Of a DNA stretch of 64,000 bases, positions 1 through 10,919 are shown piece by piece. The DNA lies in assembly GCA_021234155.1 (NCBI GenBank), contig JAJEKV010000103.1:1242001-1306000 (forward strand), in the 5' to 3' direction. Numbering within the stretch: position 1 is the stretch's first letter; the number at the start of each line of letters is the position of its first letter. Both the position numbers and the translations under genes were made by a program. The DNA is from Isoetes taiwanensis. Its lineage: Eukaryota; Streptophyta; Lycopodiopsida; Isoetales; Isoetaceae. The notes below the pieces were generated by a model. The model saw nothing but the letters and a program-made list of their open reading frames with translations, searched no databases and was not told the DNA's origin.

Positions 1-495
1 AGACCAGTCAACAACAAGGACCCTACTATGGTTGCACACATGAATTATTCCTGCTTTTGCCACCATTGTTGGTCTGCTAAGTACAGCAAGTGTATTAACA
101 AAGAAAGAATAGGATCATGGGTTTTTTCAGAATTAAGGCCAGGAATCGAGGAGGAAATAGAAGCTTGTGATGGGCCAGTGTATGAAGGTGATGCTGAGTG
201 GAAGTCTGATATCATAGACATTGGAGAGAATTTTGCTGTTGTTGCTCCAGCAGACAATAAGGAGAAAGTTGATTTTTACATTCTCAAATGTACTCAGACA
301 AAGCATGTTGTTGAGAAGGCTTTCAAGGATCCCTGGGGACAGAAGTTTGGTAGGAGAGAAGTTGTAGTAACAGGTAAGTTTTATAAGTTTGTAGGTGATA
401 ATAAGTATGAACTTCTAAGACATGAACCGTACATAGAATGTGTACAAATATTTGGTTGTATCATGCAACTTCTTGGCGCAAGATATGGGAGGTAA
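1..495 (+). CDS. Unrecognised protein, C-terminal part, open at the left window edge
   Basis: The frame is open from base 1, so the gene begins upstream; the first ATG in the window is at 28 and the stop at 493-495. The N-terminal part visible here has a Cys/His cluster (CFCHHCWSAKYSKC) that could bind zinc, followed by acidic stretches and an alternating hydrophobic pattern (DFYILKCTQ, VVVTGKFYKFVG) typical of a small beta-rich fold. I do not recognise the family. A lysine-rich tail with several stops follows, and a convergent decayed gene lies at 1276-3255. The pair may belong to a large DNA transposon or be a host gene family. No transposase motif is seen, so function stays open. Confidence 0.45.
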   Translation, partial: RPVNNKDPTMVAHMNYSCFCHHCWSAKYSKCINKERIGSWVFSELRPGIEEEIEACDGPVYEGDAEWKSDIIDIGENFAVVAPADNKEKVDFYILKCTQTKHVVEKAFKDPWGQKFGRREVVVTGKFYKFVGDNKYELLRHEPYIECVQIFGCIMQLLGARYGR

Positions 496-930
496 CATGT
501 ATGAGTTACAAGAGGAGGTCCATGAGCACATTCTAGAAAGTTTGCAAGCTCAATCTTCAATTCTAGCCCAAGATGATGCAAACAAATAACGATGGCTAAG
601 CGGGAGCAACAACCAAGGCCAATTCAAGAAAAGTAAAGAAAGTGGAAAAAGGAAAAACCCGATGCTAATGACAAAAGAAACAAAGACAAGAAGAAAGATG
701 TTGTAGGAAATTCAACCAAGCAGGTTGCAAGCAAGGTCAGTGCAAGGCAAGCAAGAAAAATAGTGAAAAAAGAATTAAAAAAAAAAATAGCAAGAAAGCC
801 AGGATAGCAGCAAACCAAGAAAAAGATGTTGCAAAGTCGAGTAAAGTTGTTGCAAACAAAACAACTACTAAGAATGGCAAGAACATTCTAAAAGGAAAAA
901 GTTGATGAACTAGCATTCAGCACAATGCAA
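496..930 (+). other. Lysine-rich degenerate coding tail
   Basis: Just after the stop at 495 a short frame starts at 499 (MYELQEEVHEHILESL) with amphipathic, coiled-coil-like spacing. It runs into a very Lys-rich stretch (for example KKDVVGNSTKQ, KIVKKELKKKIARK) that needs a frame change and passes a stop near 805. It is probably a decayed basic C-terminal domain or a spliced continuation of the upstream gene. AT-rich sequence with no coding signal follows to about 1275. Confidence 0.3.
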
Positions 931-1275
931 GCAGTGATGTATACAAATCAATTCAATCAATATACACATTCTTTAAAACCTGCAGCTTTTAGAGTTGTGT
1001 TTATTTTGGCAAAAAAATTACTCCATTCAATACAAATCTAATTATACATTATTTAAAACCCACACCATTTGGATTTGTGTTAAACTTGCAACAAGAAAAA
1101 GGAATGCAGAATAAACAATTCACATTAGGAATAAAACATAAACTTTCCTTGTATTACAAAAACGTCCACAAGTGTGGACTACATTACAAAATGCATTATG
1201 CAGGTATAACATAAGCAGATCATAAATATTAATCTTTGGTACATAATGCTGAGCCTCTTTCGTGATCAAAGAGCA

Positions 1276-3255
1276 AACTCATTCATCATTCTTGGTTGCG
1301 GGGCACGATACTTCTTCAATTCAAGAGACCCAATCGCTTGGTCAAGTGTTATGTCGGTGTTTGGAATCACATCCTCTTCGTGTTGCTTCCTCATCCTTAC
1401 TAACACCTTTTCCATCATCATCCGTGGAAACAACCTCGGTGCAAAACAAAAAAAAAAAAAAACTCAATTTCAGGGAAAGAAGTAAAAAAGGAAACAAATA
1501 TATTGTTAAAAGGTTTTTAACCTTTTTTTGGACTAACATCCTTCATTTCATTGTTATTTTTGTGGACCAAATCCTGTTGAACCTTTGCTGTCACTATGAA
1601 GGATAAAAGGAATAGATTAAAAATAATGACAGACTTATCCAAAGATCTAGTAACACTTTACCTTCCTTAGCAGCTGCATGTTCAAATCGGTGCATCATTC
1701 TTTTTTGCTTTTGAAGAGGAAGCATAGTGAGTCATCTTGACTGGACTAAGCTTGTCCACATCAATAAGATCAACTGCTGAAACACCAAAAAACAAAATAC
1801 ATCAAAAAAAGAAAAATAACTTCAAATCAATTAAAAGTTATTTGTACCTGTATCAGATCTTCTCATCTTTTTTGTAGCACTTCGAGTACCAATGGTCCTC
1901 TTCCTGGCCTTCCTAATAGGTACAAAATCTTCATCAGTTTTTACCTCACTGCTGCTTCCAGCACTATCCTCAAATTTCCTGGTTTTTTTCACTATCTGTT
2001 TCTTGGGAGTTGTATCTTCAACTTCCTCATCTTCTTCAAATTCCTCATCACCATCATCCTCTTCAGCATCAGCATCTTCTTCACTCTCAACTGCTGCTGC
2101 ATCAGCTTTGTATCCCAGTTCTTTTAAAAGTGCTTGAGGCATACGCACCACGATTCGGAACTATGCATGAGTTTCCAAAGACTATACTAAAGCAATACAC
2201 ATGATACTTGTGCTGGCAAGAAAGCTTAACATGCATTTCATATTCAGTAGCAAGCACCAAACCACAGACATTGCATACCTCGTCATGCATTAGAGGAATG
2301 TGGTACTCTCCCATGGTTACTCTGACATGCCTTTTGGACTTCACATCTTTCTTTGCATGAACGCACATTTTACAACACTTGTGCCGATTACTCCATCTTC
2401 TCTTGATACCTTGCAACATCCATCTTGACTTCTCAATCTCCTTTTGGAGTGCAAAATCTTTGGGTTACATAACTTTGGCAAGCGACTTCTCCAGCATTTC
2501 TCTTAGCAATTTCTCTTCCCTTTTAAGGGTCTCGATGCATGACTTTATGTCCATGTCTGCTTCTAAATCTGCTTCCATATCTGTCCAAGCTTGTTTTTTG
2601 TCTTCAATAGCTTCCAGCAGGACAGAACAATTTTTGTCGACACTTTATACAAAGCACCTTCGAGCCTCAATAGATCCTCTTGTTTCTTGAGTATGTTCAT
2701 TTCATCAATTTGTTTGAGCTCGTTCAAGCTGTTTATGACATGCAGAATGGCCTCTACACTCTTATTGAAATAAGACCCATCATTTCTTGACCTCTTGTCC
2801 ATTGAATCCCTATAAGCCTGAGCTGCAAACTGTGCCCAATTAACCTTGTATTTCTCTGGATTAAGGCGAGGCTTTAACGATTTCGCCACACAAAAGGCAT
2901 GAGAAAGCCGAGTCCTACACTCATTCTTGGTGAGGCCCCTTTGATATATCTTGGAAATCGGATCTTTTTAGCTTGGTGGCATCTTGTTCTCGAATCATTT
3001 TCACATGAATCTTCCCTTTAACCAAAGGGGCTTTCCATATCTCATTCCAATCTGCTGGAGAAACATCTTTCCACTTAATTTCTTTCGGCTTTGTGCCAGT
3101 ACCACATAAATCTCTCAATGAAACAAACTCAGCCTCAATTCGAGCAATTTTCATCTGCAATCAAAAAGAAAAAAAAAATCAGTTTCATAAAAAAAGAAAA
3201 AAACAGGTCTTCAAAGCTAATTCCTGGGGCTTACCTCCTTAACTTCATTTGCCAT
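1276..3255 (-). pseudogene. Multi-exon coiled-coil / RING-like zinc-finger protein, decayed
   Basis: Exon 1 starts with ATG at 3255 (MANEVKE) and ends at a GAG|gtaagc donor at 3235/3234. Exon 2 begins after ttgcag at 3154 (MKIARIEAEFVSLRDLC). The product then runs through a basic region (GLTKNECRTRLSHAFCVAKS), a long charged helical segment (to about 2480), a C-x2-C ... C-x-H-x2-H-x2-C ... C zinc-binding pattern (2400-2160, VCNVCG ... SCQHKYHVYC) and an acidic tail (2120-1990). It ends with short 3' exons at about 1790-1670 and 1420-1276. The frame breaks near 2940, at an in-frame TAA near 2490, and near 2145, so it is a pseudogene or its exons are mis-seen. The zinc pattern resembles RING/treble-clef fingers, but I cannot name a family. 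Confidence 0.4.
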
Positions 3256-3639
3256 GGCCTACAAACAAAAATGGCTTAAGAAATCGGGTGTACTGAGAAG
3301 ATGAAATAGCGCTTGCCGGAAGAGGAACAGAGATATCAGTTTTTTCAGCAATACACCAAAAGGGGTCGAATTTGAGATCAAACGGCTCGTCTACTTAATG
3401 AATTCTCGGATTGTGGGCTGAATTATATGCTGACGGCAGGATCATACTGAATTCTTTGATAATTGGCATGATGGGATCTGTACGGCCTTTTCGCGCCCAG
3501 CACTTCATTACCTGTCATCCCGACTTCATAGCCCATCATGAAGCCTTCAAGTTGCACGGCACCCTTCATTTTTTTCCGCCCGCGACGTAAAAAAAGGCGC
3601 TAAAAAAAGGTGCTGAAGACGTGCTAAAATTTCGTTTTT
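3256..3639. other. No gene seen
   Basis: Mixed-composition DNA between the decayed zinc-finger gene and the chromovirus remnant. I see no ORF, RNA gene or obvious repeat boundary; the 5' break of the retroelement falls near 3640. Confidence 0.4.
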
Positions 3640-3900
3640 TTGTATACCACTAACAAAAACATACCCAAACAGCACCTTCAACAGGTTTTTGATCTTTTGA
3701 GACAAAATAAGCTGTTTGTTAATGAATCCAAGAGCAGATTCTTTATGCAAGAAGTTGGATATTTAGGTCATATTATATCCAAAGAAGGCATACGGATGGA
3801 TCCCGAAAAGATTAGGGTTATTATTGATTGTCCTGGGCCTGAAATCTCAAAGACTTACGATCTTTTGTACAGTTATGAAGTTACTATCGAAGATTTGTGA
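3640..3900 (+). pseudogene. Ty3/gypsy reverse transcriptase, C-terminal fragment
   Basis: The fragment contains the thumb-side signature FFMQEVGYLGHIISKEGI, followed by DPEKIRVI, which in Ty3/gypsy pol lies between the RT palm and RNase H. The catalytic FxDD palm motif is upstream of the truncation and absent. A frame change near 3850 (expected W/P-rich link KPKTYKDLRSF-like) leads into the degraded connection domain. It cannot be functional alone. Confidence 0.8.
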
Positions 3901-3989
3901 AGGATTTCGCAAAAGTAACCCTTCCCCTTAGCAGGTTTTTAAAGAAAGATACCCCCTTTGTTTGGAATCCGGAAGCTGAGGAAGCTTTC

Positions 3990-4488
3990 CGAATTTGGCA
4001 ACTGAGCCGGTATTAGTGCTACCTGACTGGAATAAGCCTTTTATAGTTTGTTCCGATGCAAGTGGAAATGCTATCGGTGCAGTACTTTGCAAGATGGTCA
4101 TCCATTAGCTTATGTCAGCCGAATGCTCAAGCCTTTGGAGCAAAGTATAGTACATATGAAAAGGAATTGATTGCCTTAGTTCATGCACTCAAGAGTGGAG
4201 ACATTATCTTATGGGATCTAAGTTTGTGGCTCGTTTTGATCAGCAAAGCTTGAAACATATACAAACGCAGGATATTATCAATGCGCGGCAATTAAAGCTC
4301 ATTGACACTATAAAAGATTTTGAAGGGATGCAGCTTGAATATAAGCCTGAGAAGGAGAACCAGGTTGCAGATGCATTGAGCAGAATAAACATTCAAGCTA
4401 TATCTGTAGCAGAATTTGTGGATTTGGAACCAATGAAAGAAGAATATATGAACGATCCCTCCTTTGCTACGCCGTACGCACAAGTATA
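3990..4488 (+). pseudogene. Ty3/gypsy RNase H domain, frameshifted
   Basis: Fragments in more than one frame show the RNase H core: SDASGNAIGAVL near 4050, YEKELIALVHALKS near 4155-4195, FVARFDQQSLKH at 4220-4260, and the C-terminal EYKPEKENQVADALSRI at 4340-4390. These match the order of the D-E-D-D motifs in retroelement RNase H. A missing stretch near 4005-4060 and a frame change at about 4205 break the reading frame. Confidence 0.8.
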
Positions 4489-4507
4489 AAAGGATGGAAG
4501 AGACCCT

Positions 4508-5551
4508 TTGGCAGAGTACAGAATCCACAATGGATTATTATTCTACCGAAATCGTACTTGTGTTACACAGGCATATAGGTTGAAAGTTATACAGGAATGT
4601 CATGAACCTCCATACTCCAGTCATAGAGGAATTCAAGCTACTTTGGCAACTGTTAAACGACGTTTCTTTTGGCCAAAGCTTGAAAGAGATGTAAGAAAAT
4701 ACGTCGAAGCATGTCTTATTTGCCAACAAATAAAAGCTTCTACTGGTAAGCCTGCTGGATTAGTACAGCCTTTGCCTATTCCAGAGAAACCATGGAAGCA
4801 TATTACCATGGATTTTATTCAAGGGTTACCAAAGACTATCCACAAGAATGACCAAATTTGGACAGTGGTAGACAGATTGTCTAAACAGGTTCATTTTATT
4901 CCATGTAAATCTAGCATGACTGCTCCGCAAGCAAGCAAAATTTTCCTAAAGGAAATATTTAAGATTCATGGAATGCCAGATGCAATCATAACAAACAGGG
5001 ATCCCCTATTCTGTAGCAAATTTTGGGGTGAACTTATGAAAAACTTAGGCACGACTTTAAAGTTTTCTACTGCATATCATCCTCAAACAGATGGCCAGTC
5101 TGAGGTTGTAAATCGAGTTATTGATGATATGCTAAGATCTTATGATGCCAAAAGGAAAAGCCAGTGGGAAGAATATCTTTATCTCTTGGAGTTTGCCTAT
5201 AATAACACGGTGCACTCAGTTACCCAAAGAACTCCTTTTGAGGTGGTGTACAAATATTCTTTGGAATCCCCAATTGCGAAACTTGGTGGAGAAGTACCTG
5301 CTTCCGATGAAGCCACTACAGACTTTGCAGATATCTTGCGAGAGGTAAAGGCTCGAATCCAGAAAAGTCAGGAATTGATGGCTTCCAAACTTGCAAAGAA
5401 ACGAAAAAGGGTTGTTTACAAAAAAGATCAATGGGTTTGGATTCATCTTCCAAAGAAGCGTCTACGGAAGATGGGTAATGGAGAATGGAGCAATCGGAAC
5501 CTCCCAATATTAAAGGTGATGAAGAGGTGCTGGAACTGGAGAAACTATTGA
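4508..5551 (+). CDS. Ty3/gypsy integrase, intact frame but catalytic Asp replaced by Asn
   Basis: This 347-codon frame holds an HHCC zinc-binding N-domain (His32, His39, Cys69, Cys72) and an RNase H-fold core. The first catalytic Asp is at 102 (HITMDFIQG) and the Glu at 199 (DGQSEVVNR). The residue that should be the second Asp is Asn163 (IITNRDPLF); Asn163 and Glu199 are separated by 35 residues, exactly the D-x35-E spacing, so the site reads D,N,E. The core continues through QWEEYLYLLEFAYNN. The GPY/F-type module is then lost after about residue 322, where the frame jumps into the region before the chromodomain. The start is arbitrary, because integrase is cleaved from a polyprotein. The protein should be inactive for strand transfer. 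Confidence 0.85.
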   Translation: MAEYRIHNGLLFYRNRTCVTQAYRLKVIQECHEPPYSSHRGIQATLATVKRRFFWPKLERDVRKYVEACLICQQIKASTGKPAGLVQPLPIPEKPWKHITMDFIQGLPKTIHKNDQIWTVVDRLSKQVHFIPCKSSMTAPQASKIFLKEIFKIHGMPDAIITNRDPLFCSKFWGELMKNLGTTLKFSTAYHPQTDGQSEVVNRVIDDMLRSYDAKRKSQWEEYLYLLEFAYNNTVHSVTQRTPFEVVYKYSLESPIAKLGGEVPASDEATTDFADILREVKARIQKSQELMASKLAKKRKRVVYKKDQWVWIHLPKKRLRKMGNGEWSNRNLPILKVMKRCWNWRNY

Positions 5552-5736
5552 CACATCAAGATAAGGAGACTAGAAGTTCCTCTTATCGAAGGTATCTCGT
5601 GAAATTTAAATTTCATCCGTCCACTGATGCAGTATGGTATTCTAAGGTGCAACTAAAAGAATACAACTCCTTGGAGAACTTTACAAGAGTAGTGGGCAAA
5701 GTTCAAAGACCTTCAAACCTTATATTTGGAATTTAA
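5520..5736 (+). pseudogene. Integrase C-terminal chromodomain of the chromovirus
   Basis: In a frame shifted relative to integrase, residues EEVLELEKLL are followed by a chromodomain-like core (RRYLVKFKFHPSTDAVWYS, then KVQLKEY), equivalent to the usual YLVKWKGY..ATWEP pattern. Chromodomains of this position bind methylated histone tails and steer integration to heterochromatin. The duplicated copy at 10246-10360 keeps about 18 extra bases near the end (5672 versus 10331), so this copy suffered a small deletion after duplication. Confidence 0.7.
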
Positions 5737-6017
5737 CATTATTTGAAATTGCAATTGCTTTATTGGTTAAAATATCTAGATATTGATATGCAAATTCTTT
5801 ACTAACGATTGTAAAGATGTTAAGGTCTCTAATTGACTTGAGACCATCCCTAATTGAAACAGGGACAGAAGCCCTCTAATGGAATTGAGGCCATTTCTAA
5901 CTGAACTGAAATGAGAAATCCATAACCTCTAAAGGAACTGAGGTTATAGAATTAAATATCCTTAAAGGAATTAGGATAGACAATCTTTCCTCGAGGTTAA
6001 CGCGGACGTTTAACCTC

Positions 6018-6031
6018 GGGAAGGGAAGGAT
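6018..6031 (+). promoter_or_regulatory. Polypurine tract
   Basis: GGGAAGGGAAGGA(T) lies directly before an LTR start TGTTACGG, which is where plus-strand priming occurs in Ty3/gypsy elements. The same tract precedes the duplicate LTR at 10703. Confidence 0.75.
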
Positions 6032-6248
6032 TGTTACGGCTTAATGCCGGCTTGGGGGAGTGGCTCAGGCACAGCGCAACGGAAATTAATAATTCAATGC
6101 TAGCAATTAGTGGTTAATGGTAGGTATTTTTATCTATATAACCTTTGGGACTATATGGGGTAAGATTATTGTGTTAAACTGAAGGTTCAATGGTTTTTAT
6201 TAAATTATAACTTTGACGTGGCTGATAACGGGTCGCGGATCCGTTACA
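6032..6248 (+). repeat. Chromovirus LTR (217 bp), copy A
   Basis: It begins TGTTACGG after the polypurine tract and ends CCGTTACA, so it has TG...CA ends. A TATA-like element (ctatataacc, near 6133) sits in the middle. The size matches the copy at 10703-10919 base for base in length, as expected from the tandem duplication. Confidence 0.7.
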
Positions 6249-6290
6249 GCAGAAACAACCCGGACTCATATCAGAGCCTCCGGATTTAGC
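6249..6290 (+). promoter_or_regulatory. Primer-binding-site-like sequence downstream of the LTR
   Basis: ATATCAGAGCCT at about 6271-6282 matches the common plant PBS TGGTATCAGAGC (initiator tRNA-Met) shortly after the LTR end. A PBS belongs after a 5' LTR, yet this LTR follows pol and a polypurine tract. The arrangement is therefore internal-LTR-internal, as left by recombination between tandem copies. Confidence 0.5.
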
Positions 6291-8150
<1,860 letters not shown>

Positions 8151-8164
8151 AATGTTGTTGATTA

Positions 8165-8196
8165 TTTCGCCTTCTAGACCATCAGGTCCATATGGC
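8165..8196 (-). promoter_or_regulatory. LINE 3'-terminal stem-loop
   Basis: The plus strand reads cgcc-ttc-TAGACC-atca-GGTCCA-tat-ggc: an inner stem of about 5 pairs with a 4-nt loop, a 3x3 internal loop and an outer GCC/GGC stem. The same architecture recurs at the 3' end of most LINE pieces in the window with compensating base changes. It is probably the site recognised by the element's reverse transcriptase. Confidence 0.6.
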
Positions 8197-8272
8197 AATT
8201 TGGTACATCATCAAAATTTTTCAACACTTTTCAAGTATGAGAGATGTACTCATCATGAGTACACTCCAGCTC

Positions 8273-9505
8273 TCACTCACTCTCATATTCATCATACATC
8301 TCTAATAGTGATTTATAGTTCTTAATGCTGGTTGTCCTTACTTCTAATACCTCTATTAAGTAGCATCCTATGATTTCTGCTGGGAGCGCAAAAAAGGCAC
8401 TTAGTGAGATACCTTCTTGCATCTTATATCTTTGTCTTATGCTCTGATATGCTGGGCAATGTAGAATTAAATGGTCTTCATTCTCGATTTCATCTAACCC
8501 GCAGACTTTGCACACTCTGAGTTGCCTAGGGAGTTTCCCCCATCTCCCTACCTCCACCCCTAAGTGATGGGAGCTCAATCGCATCCTGCATATCACATGT
8601 CTTTTGTGATAAGATACCCTTTCAAGCAAGTGTGGTGCTTCTGCTAAACCGATATTGATGTTTTCCTTATAGAACAGCATTTTTGTGCCTGGGTTCAGCC
8701 ACATCTTATGTTGCACATGTATCTGTATCCATGCTCTTATATGGTCAATGTCAACTGGCATGTGCATTATGTCTATCCCCCATTTGTTTAGCCATTTCTT
8801 TATACTCATATACCAGCCTTTATGTTCACTTTGTTGCTTAGCTAATACAGGTAGCTGCTCTGTTCCTAAGCCATGTATCTTTCGCACGTATTTGAGTGTT
8901 TGCACCAAAGCTTCAGCCTCCAAAGGCATCATGCCTGCTTCTGCTAGCAGCATAGGATATGGCGTTTGCATTTTAGCACCCAATTCGCTGAGTAAAAATT
9001 TCTTTTGAATTTTTTCTACTCTCTTCCACATATCTTGAGATAGGCCTAGTTCCCATGCTTCACACCCATATAGTACTACAGCCCGCACAAATGAGGTGTA
9101 TAGCATTTTTTTGAGCTTCCAGTCAACTATGTGTGCTTTCCTGCATTTTCTCTGCATGCCATACAGGGCGCTTAGCCCACCATCAACTCTTTGTTCTACT
9201 GCTTTATGCCATCCATAATTATGGTCCACGATCAGCCCCAGGTATTTATAAGTGTTTGTAACTTCCACCTCTTTTCCTTCATAATAAAAATGGTAATCAC
9301 TTCTTGCCTTAGTACCAAAGATTAGTATCTTGGTTTTTGTTAGATTGACCGACATGCCATATCCATTGCAAAAATCGGCGAGTGCATCAAGGTGTTTCTG
9401 CATTTCTTTTGCATTCATAGCAAACATGACTATATCATCAGCATATAATAGCAACTGTACTACGCAGTTTGCTAATGGCGTACCCATGCCACCATGCTCC
9501 TCCAT
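8273..9505 (-). CDS. LINE reverse transcriptase, C-terminal two thirds, with C-terminal CCHC motif
   Basis: The 410-codon frame carries the catalytic YADD (Tyr21-Asp24, in VQLLLYADDIVMF). Then come the LINE thumb region (NTYKYLGLIVD, about residue 88), the conserved connecting segment (VVLYGCEAWELG), and a C-terminal zinc motif C332-x2-C335-x9-H345-x4-C350 (CKVC...HLILHCPAY) of the kind found at the end of L1-type ORF2 proteins. It is separated from the RT N-terminal part by a 10-bp deletion near 9509-9510: copy B still reads YIDQLEAWMEEHGG there. The protein would copy LINE RNA at a nicked target but is broken. Confidence 0.9.
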   Translation of the reverse strand: MEEHGGMGTPLANCVVQLLLYADDIVMFAMNAKEMQKHLDALADFCNGYGMSVNLTKTKILIFGTKARSDYHFYYEGKEVEVTNTYKYLGLIVDHNYGWHKAVEQRVDGGLSALYGMQRKCRKAHIVDWKLKKMLYTSFVRAVVLYGCEAWELGLSQDMWKRVEKIQKKFLLSELGAKMQTPYPMLLAEAGMMPLEAEALVQTLKYVRKIHGLGTEQLPVLAKQQSEHKGWYMSIKKWLNKWGIDIMHMPVDIDHIRAWIQIHVQHKMWLNPGTKMLFYKENINIGLAEAPHLLERVSYHKRHVICRMRLSSHHLGVEVGRWGKLPRQLRVCKVCGLDEIENEDHLILHCPAYQSIRQRYKMQEGISLSAFFALPAEIIGCYLIEVLEVRTTSIKNYKSLLEMYDEYESE

Positions 9506-10093
9506 CCATGATCAATGTATATACCAAATAAGGTTGGGGAGAGCGGGCAGCCCTGCTTGACCCCCATATTGCTATCAATGATGTCACTGCATTGTGTATA
9601 AAGAGGGACAGAAAGCTGAATTTTTACCTTTTTGTATAAGGTGGCAATGGCGTTCCTTAACTCGATTGGCAGCCTAATGGTTTCAAGATGCCTCCATATA
9701 TTGCCCCTGTTTACTGTATCAAATGCTTTAGTCAAATCGACAAACAAAGAGAACAGTGGTTTTTTACTTTTCTTGACAGTGTCTATAATAGACCTTACTG
9801 TAACTAGATGATCTACAGTCGAGCGCCTTGGCCTAAAGCCTGCTTGCCCTTTGGCTCTAGCATTATTATTTTCTGCCCATTCACTAACCTTATTTTCTAG
9901 CATTGTAGCAAATAGCTTAGCAAATAAGCTGCTAATCAGAATCATTCTGTAGTTATTTGGGTCTTGCATGTTCCCGCTTTTATGCAATGGCACCACCCTG
10001 TTTAATTGCCAAGATGTTGGGAACTCCTCCCTAATTGCTGCATTCATCATTTTCACCACAGCAGTCAAAACTGCTTGGTCTGCCCATTTAAGC
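9472..10093 (-). pseudogene. LINE reverse transcriptase, N-terminal palm part
   Basis: The motifs in order are the fingers segment WQLNRVVPLHKSGNMQDPNNY, trimmed by truncation upstream; the GFRPRRSTVDHL motif; motif A LFVDLTKAFDTVNR with the first catalytic Asp; and motif B GVKQGCPLSPTLFG. The frame then shifts because of a 10-bp deletion relative to the unit B copy. Coding continues to the 5' truncation at 10093 without a start, so no native N-terminus is present. Confidence 0.85.
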
Positions 10094-10195
10094 AGAGAGA
10101 GAGAGAGAGAGGGAGAAATTTAATTATTACGTCTGTGAGACCGCCAGGTCTATAAGACGTCCAACTTGTACATTCAACATTATATAGTGAATTGA
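10094..10195 (-). mobile_element. LINE 3'-end fragment with (CT)n tail
   Basis: A short (AG)n tract (10094-10111) is followed by gggagaaatttaattatt and then a perfect two-storey hairpin at 10129-10160 (ACGTCT gtg AGACC gcca GGTCT ata AGACGT). Only about 80 bp of this LINE remain. It is joined upstream to the 3' end of yet another LINE at about 10196. Confidence 0.75.
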
Positions 10196-10243
10196 ATGAC
10201 TTTTATCGTCCACGGAGGCCAATCGGTCTACAGGATTCAATAT
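10196..10243 (-). mobile_element. Last 48 bp of a LINE 3' end, cut by the duplication boundary
   Basis: The sequence tcgtccacggaggccaatcg, followed by gtcta, is a variant of the LINE 3' hairpin (AGGCC aatc GGTCT with one G-U pair). The full LINE to which it belongs is next to the unit B copy (30525-31984), so the tandem duplication ended inside this 3' UTR. Confidence 0.6.
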
Positions 10244-10702
10244 CGAAGGTATCTCGTGAAATTTAAATTTCATCCGTCCACTGATGCAGTATGGTATTCT
10301 AAGGTGCAACTAAAAGAATACAACTCCTTGGTGGATGAATATGAAAGAACTTTGCAAGAGTAGTGGGCAAAGTTCAAAGACCTTCAAACCTTATATTTGG
10401 AATTTAACATTATTTGAAATTGCAATTGCTTTATTGGTTAAAATATCTAGATATTGATATGCAAATTCTTTACTAACGATTGTAAAGATGTTAAGGTCTC
10501 TAACTGACTTGAGACCATCCCTAATTGAAACAGGGACGAAAGCCCTCTAATGGAATTGAGGCCATTTCTAACTGAACTGAAATGAGAAATCCATAACCTC
10601 TAAAGGAACTGAGGTTATAGAATTAAATATCCTTAAAGGAATTAGGATAGACAATCTTTCCTCGAGGTTAACGCGGGCGTTTAACCTTGGGAAGGGAAGG
10701 AT

Positions 10703-10919
10703 TGTTACGGCTTAATGCCAGCTTGGGGGAGTGGCTCAGGCACAGCGCAACGGAAATTAATAATTCAATGCTAGCAATTAGTGGTTAATGGTAGGTATTT
10801 TTATCTATATAACCTTTGGGACTATATGGAGTAAGATTATTGTGTTAAACTAAAGGTTCAATGGTTTTTATTAAATTATAACTTTGACGTGGCTGATAAC
10901 GGGTCGCAGATCCGTTACA
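10703..10919 (+). repeat. Chromovirus LTR (217 bp), copy B
   Basis: Same TG...CA ends and length as the LTR at 6032-6248, with a few point differences. It arises from the tandem duplication, not from a separate insertion. The PBS-like atatcagagcctc follows here too (about 10940). Confidence 0.7.

Larger units (their letters stand above)
3640..6248 (+). mobile_element. 5'-truncated Ty3/gypsy chromovirus (RT-RH-IN-chromodomain-LTR)
   Basis: The order RT, RNase H, integrase, chromodomain, polypurine tract, LTR is the Ty3/gypsy order, and the chromodomain places it among chromoviruses. Gag, protease and the 5' half of RT are missing, and no 5' LTR is seen upstream of 3640. Coding is interrupted by frameshifts. 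The 3' part from 5587 is duplicated at 10244 onward as part of a tandem duplication. Confidence 0.85.
8151..10093 (-). mobile_element. 5'-truncated L1-like LINE, copy A
   Basis: The minus strand encodes LINE reverse transcriptase plus a C-terminal Cys-His motif, then a 3' UTR ending in a stem-loop (8165-8196) and a (CT)n tail. The endonuclease domain and ORF1 are missing. The 5' break at 10093/10094 falls exactly at the (GA)n tail of the next LINE 3' end. A nearly identical copy in unit B spans 26791-30474. Confidence 0.9.

Noticed and set aside
6271-6282. A tRNA-Met gene
   Set aside because: Only the 12-nt primer-binding complement is present; there is no cloverleaf around it or around 13577.
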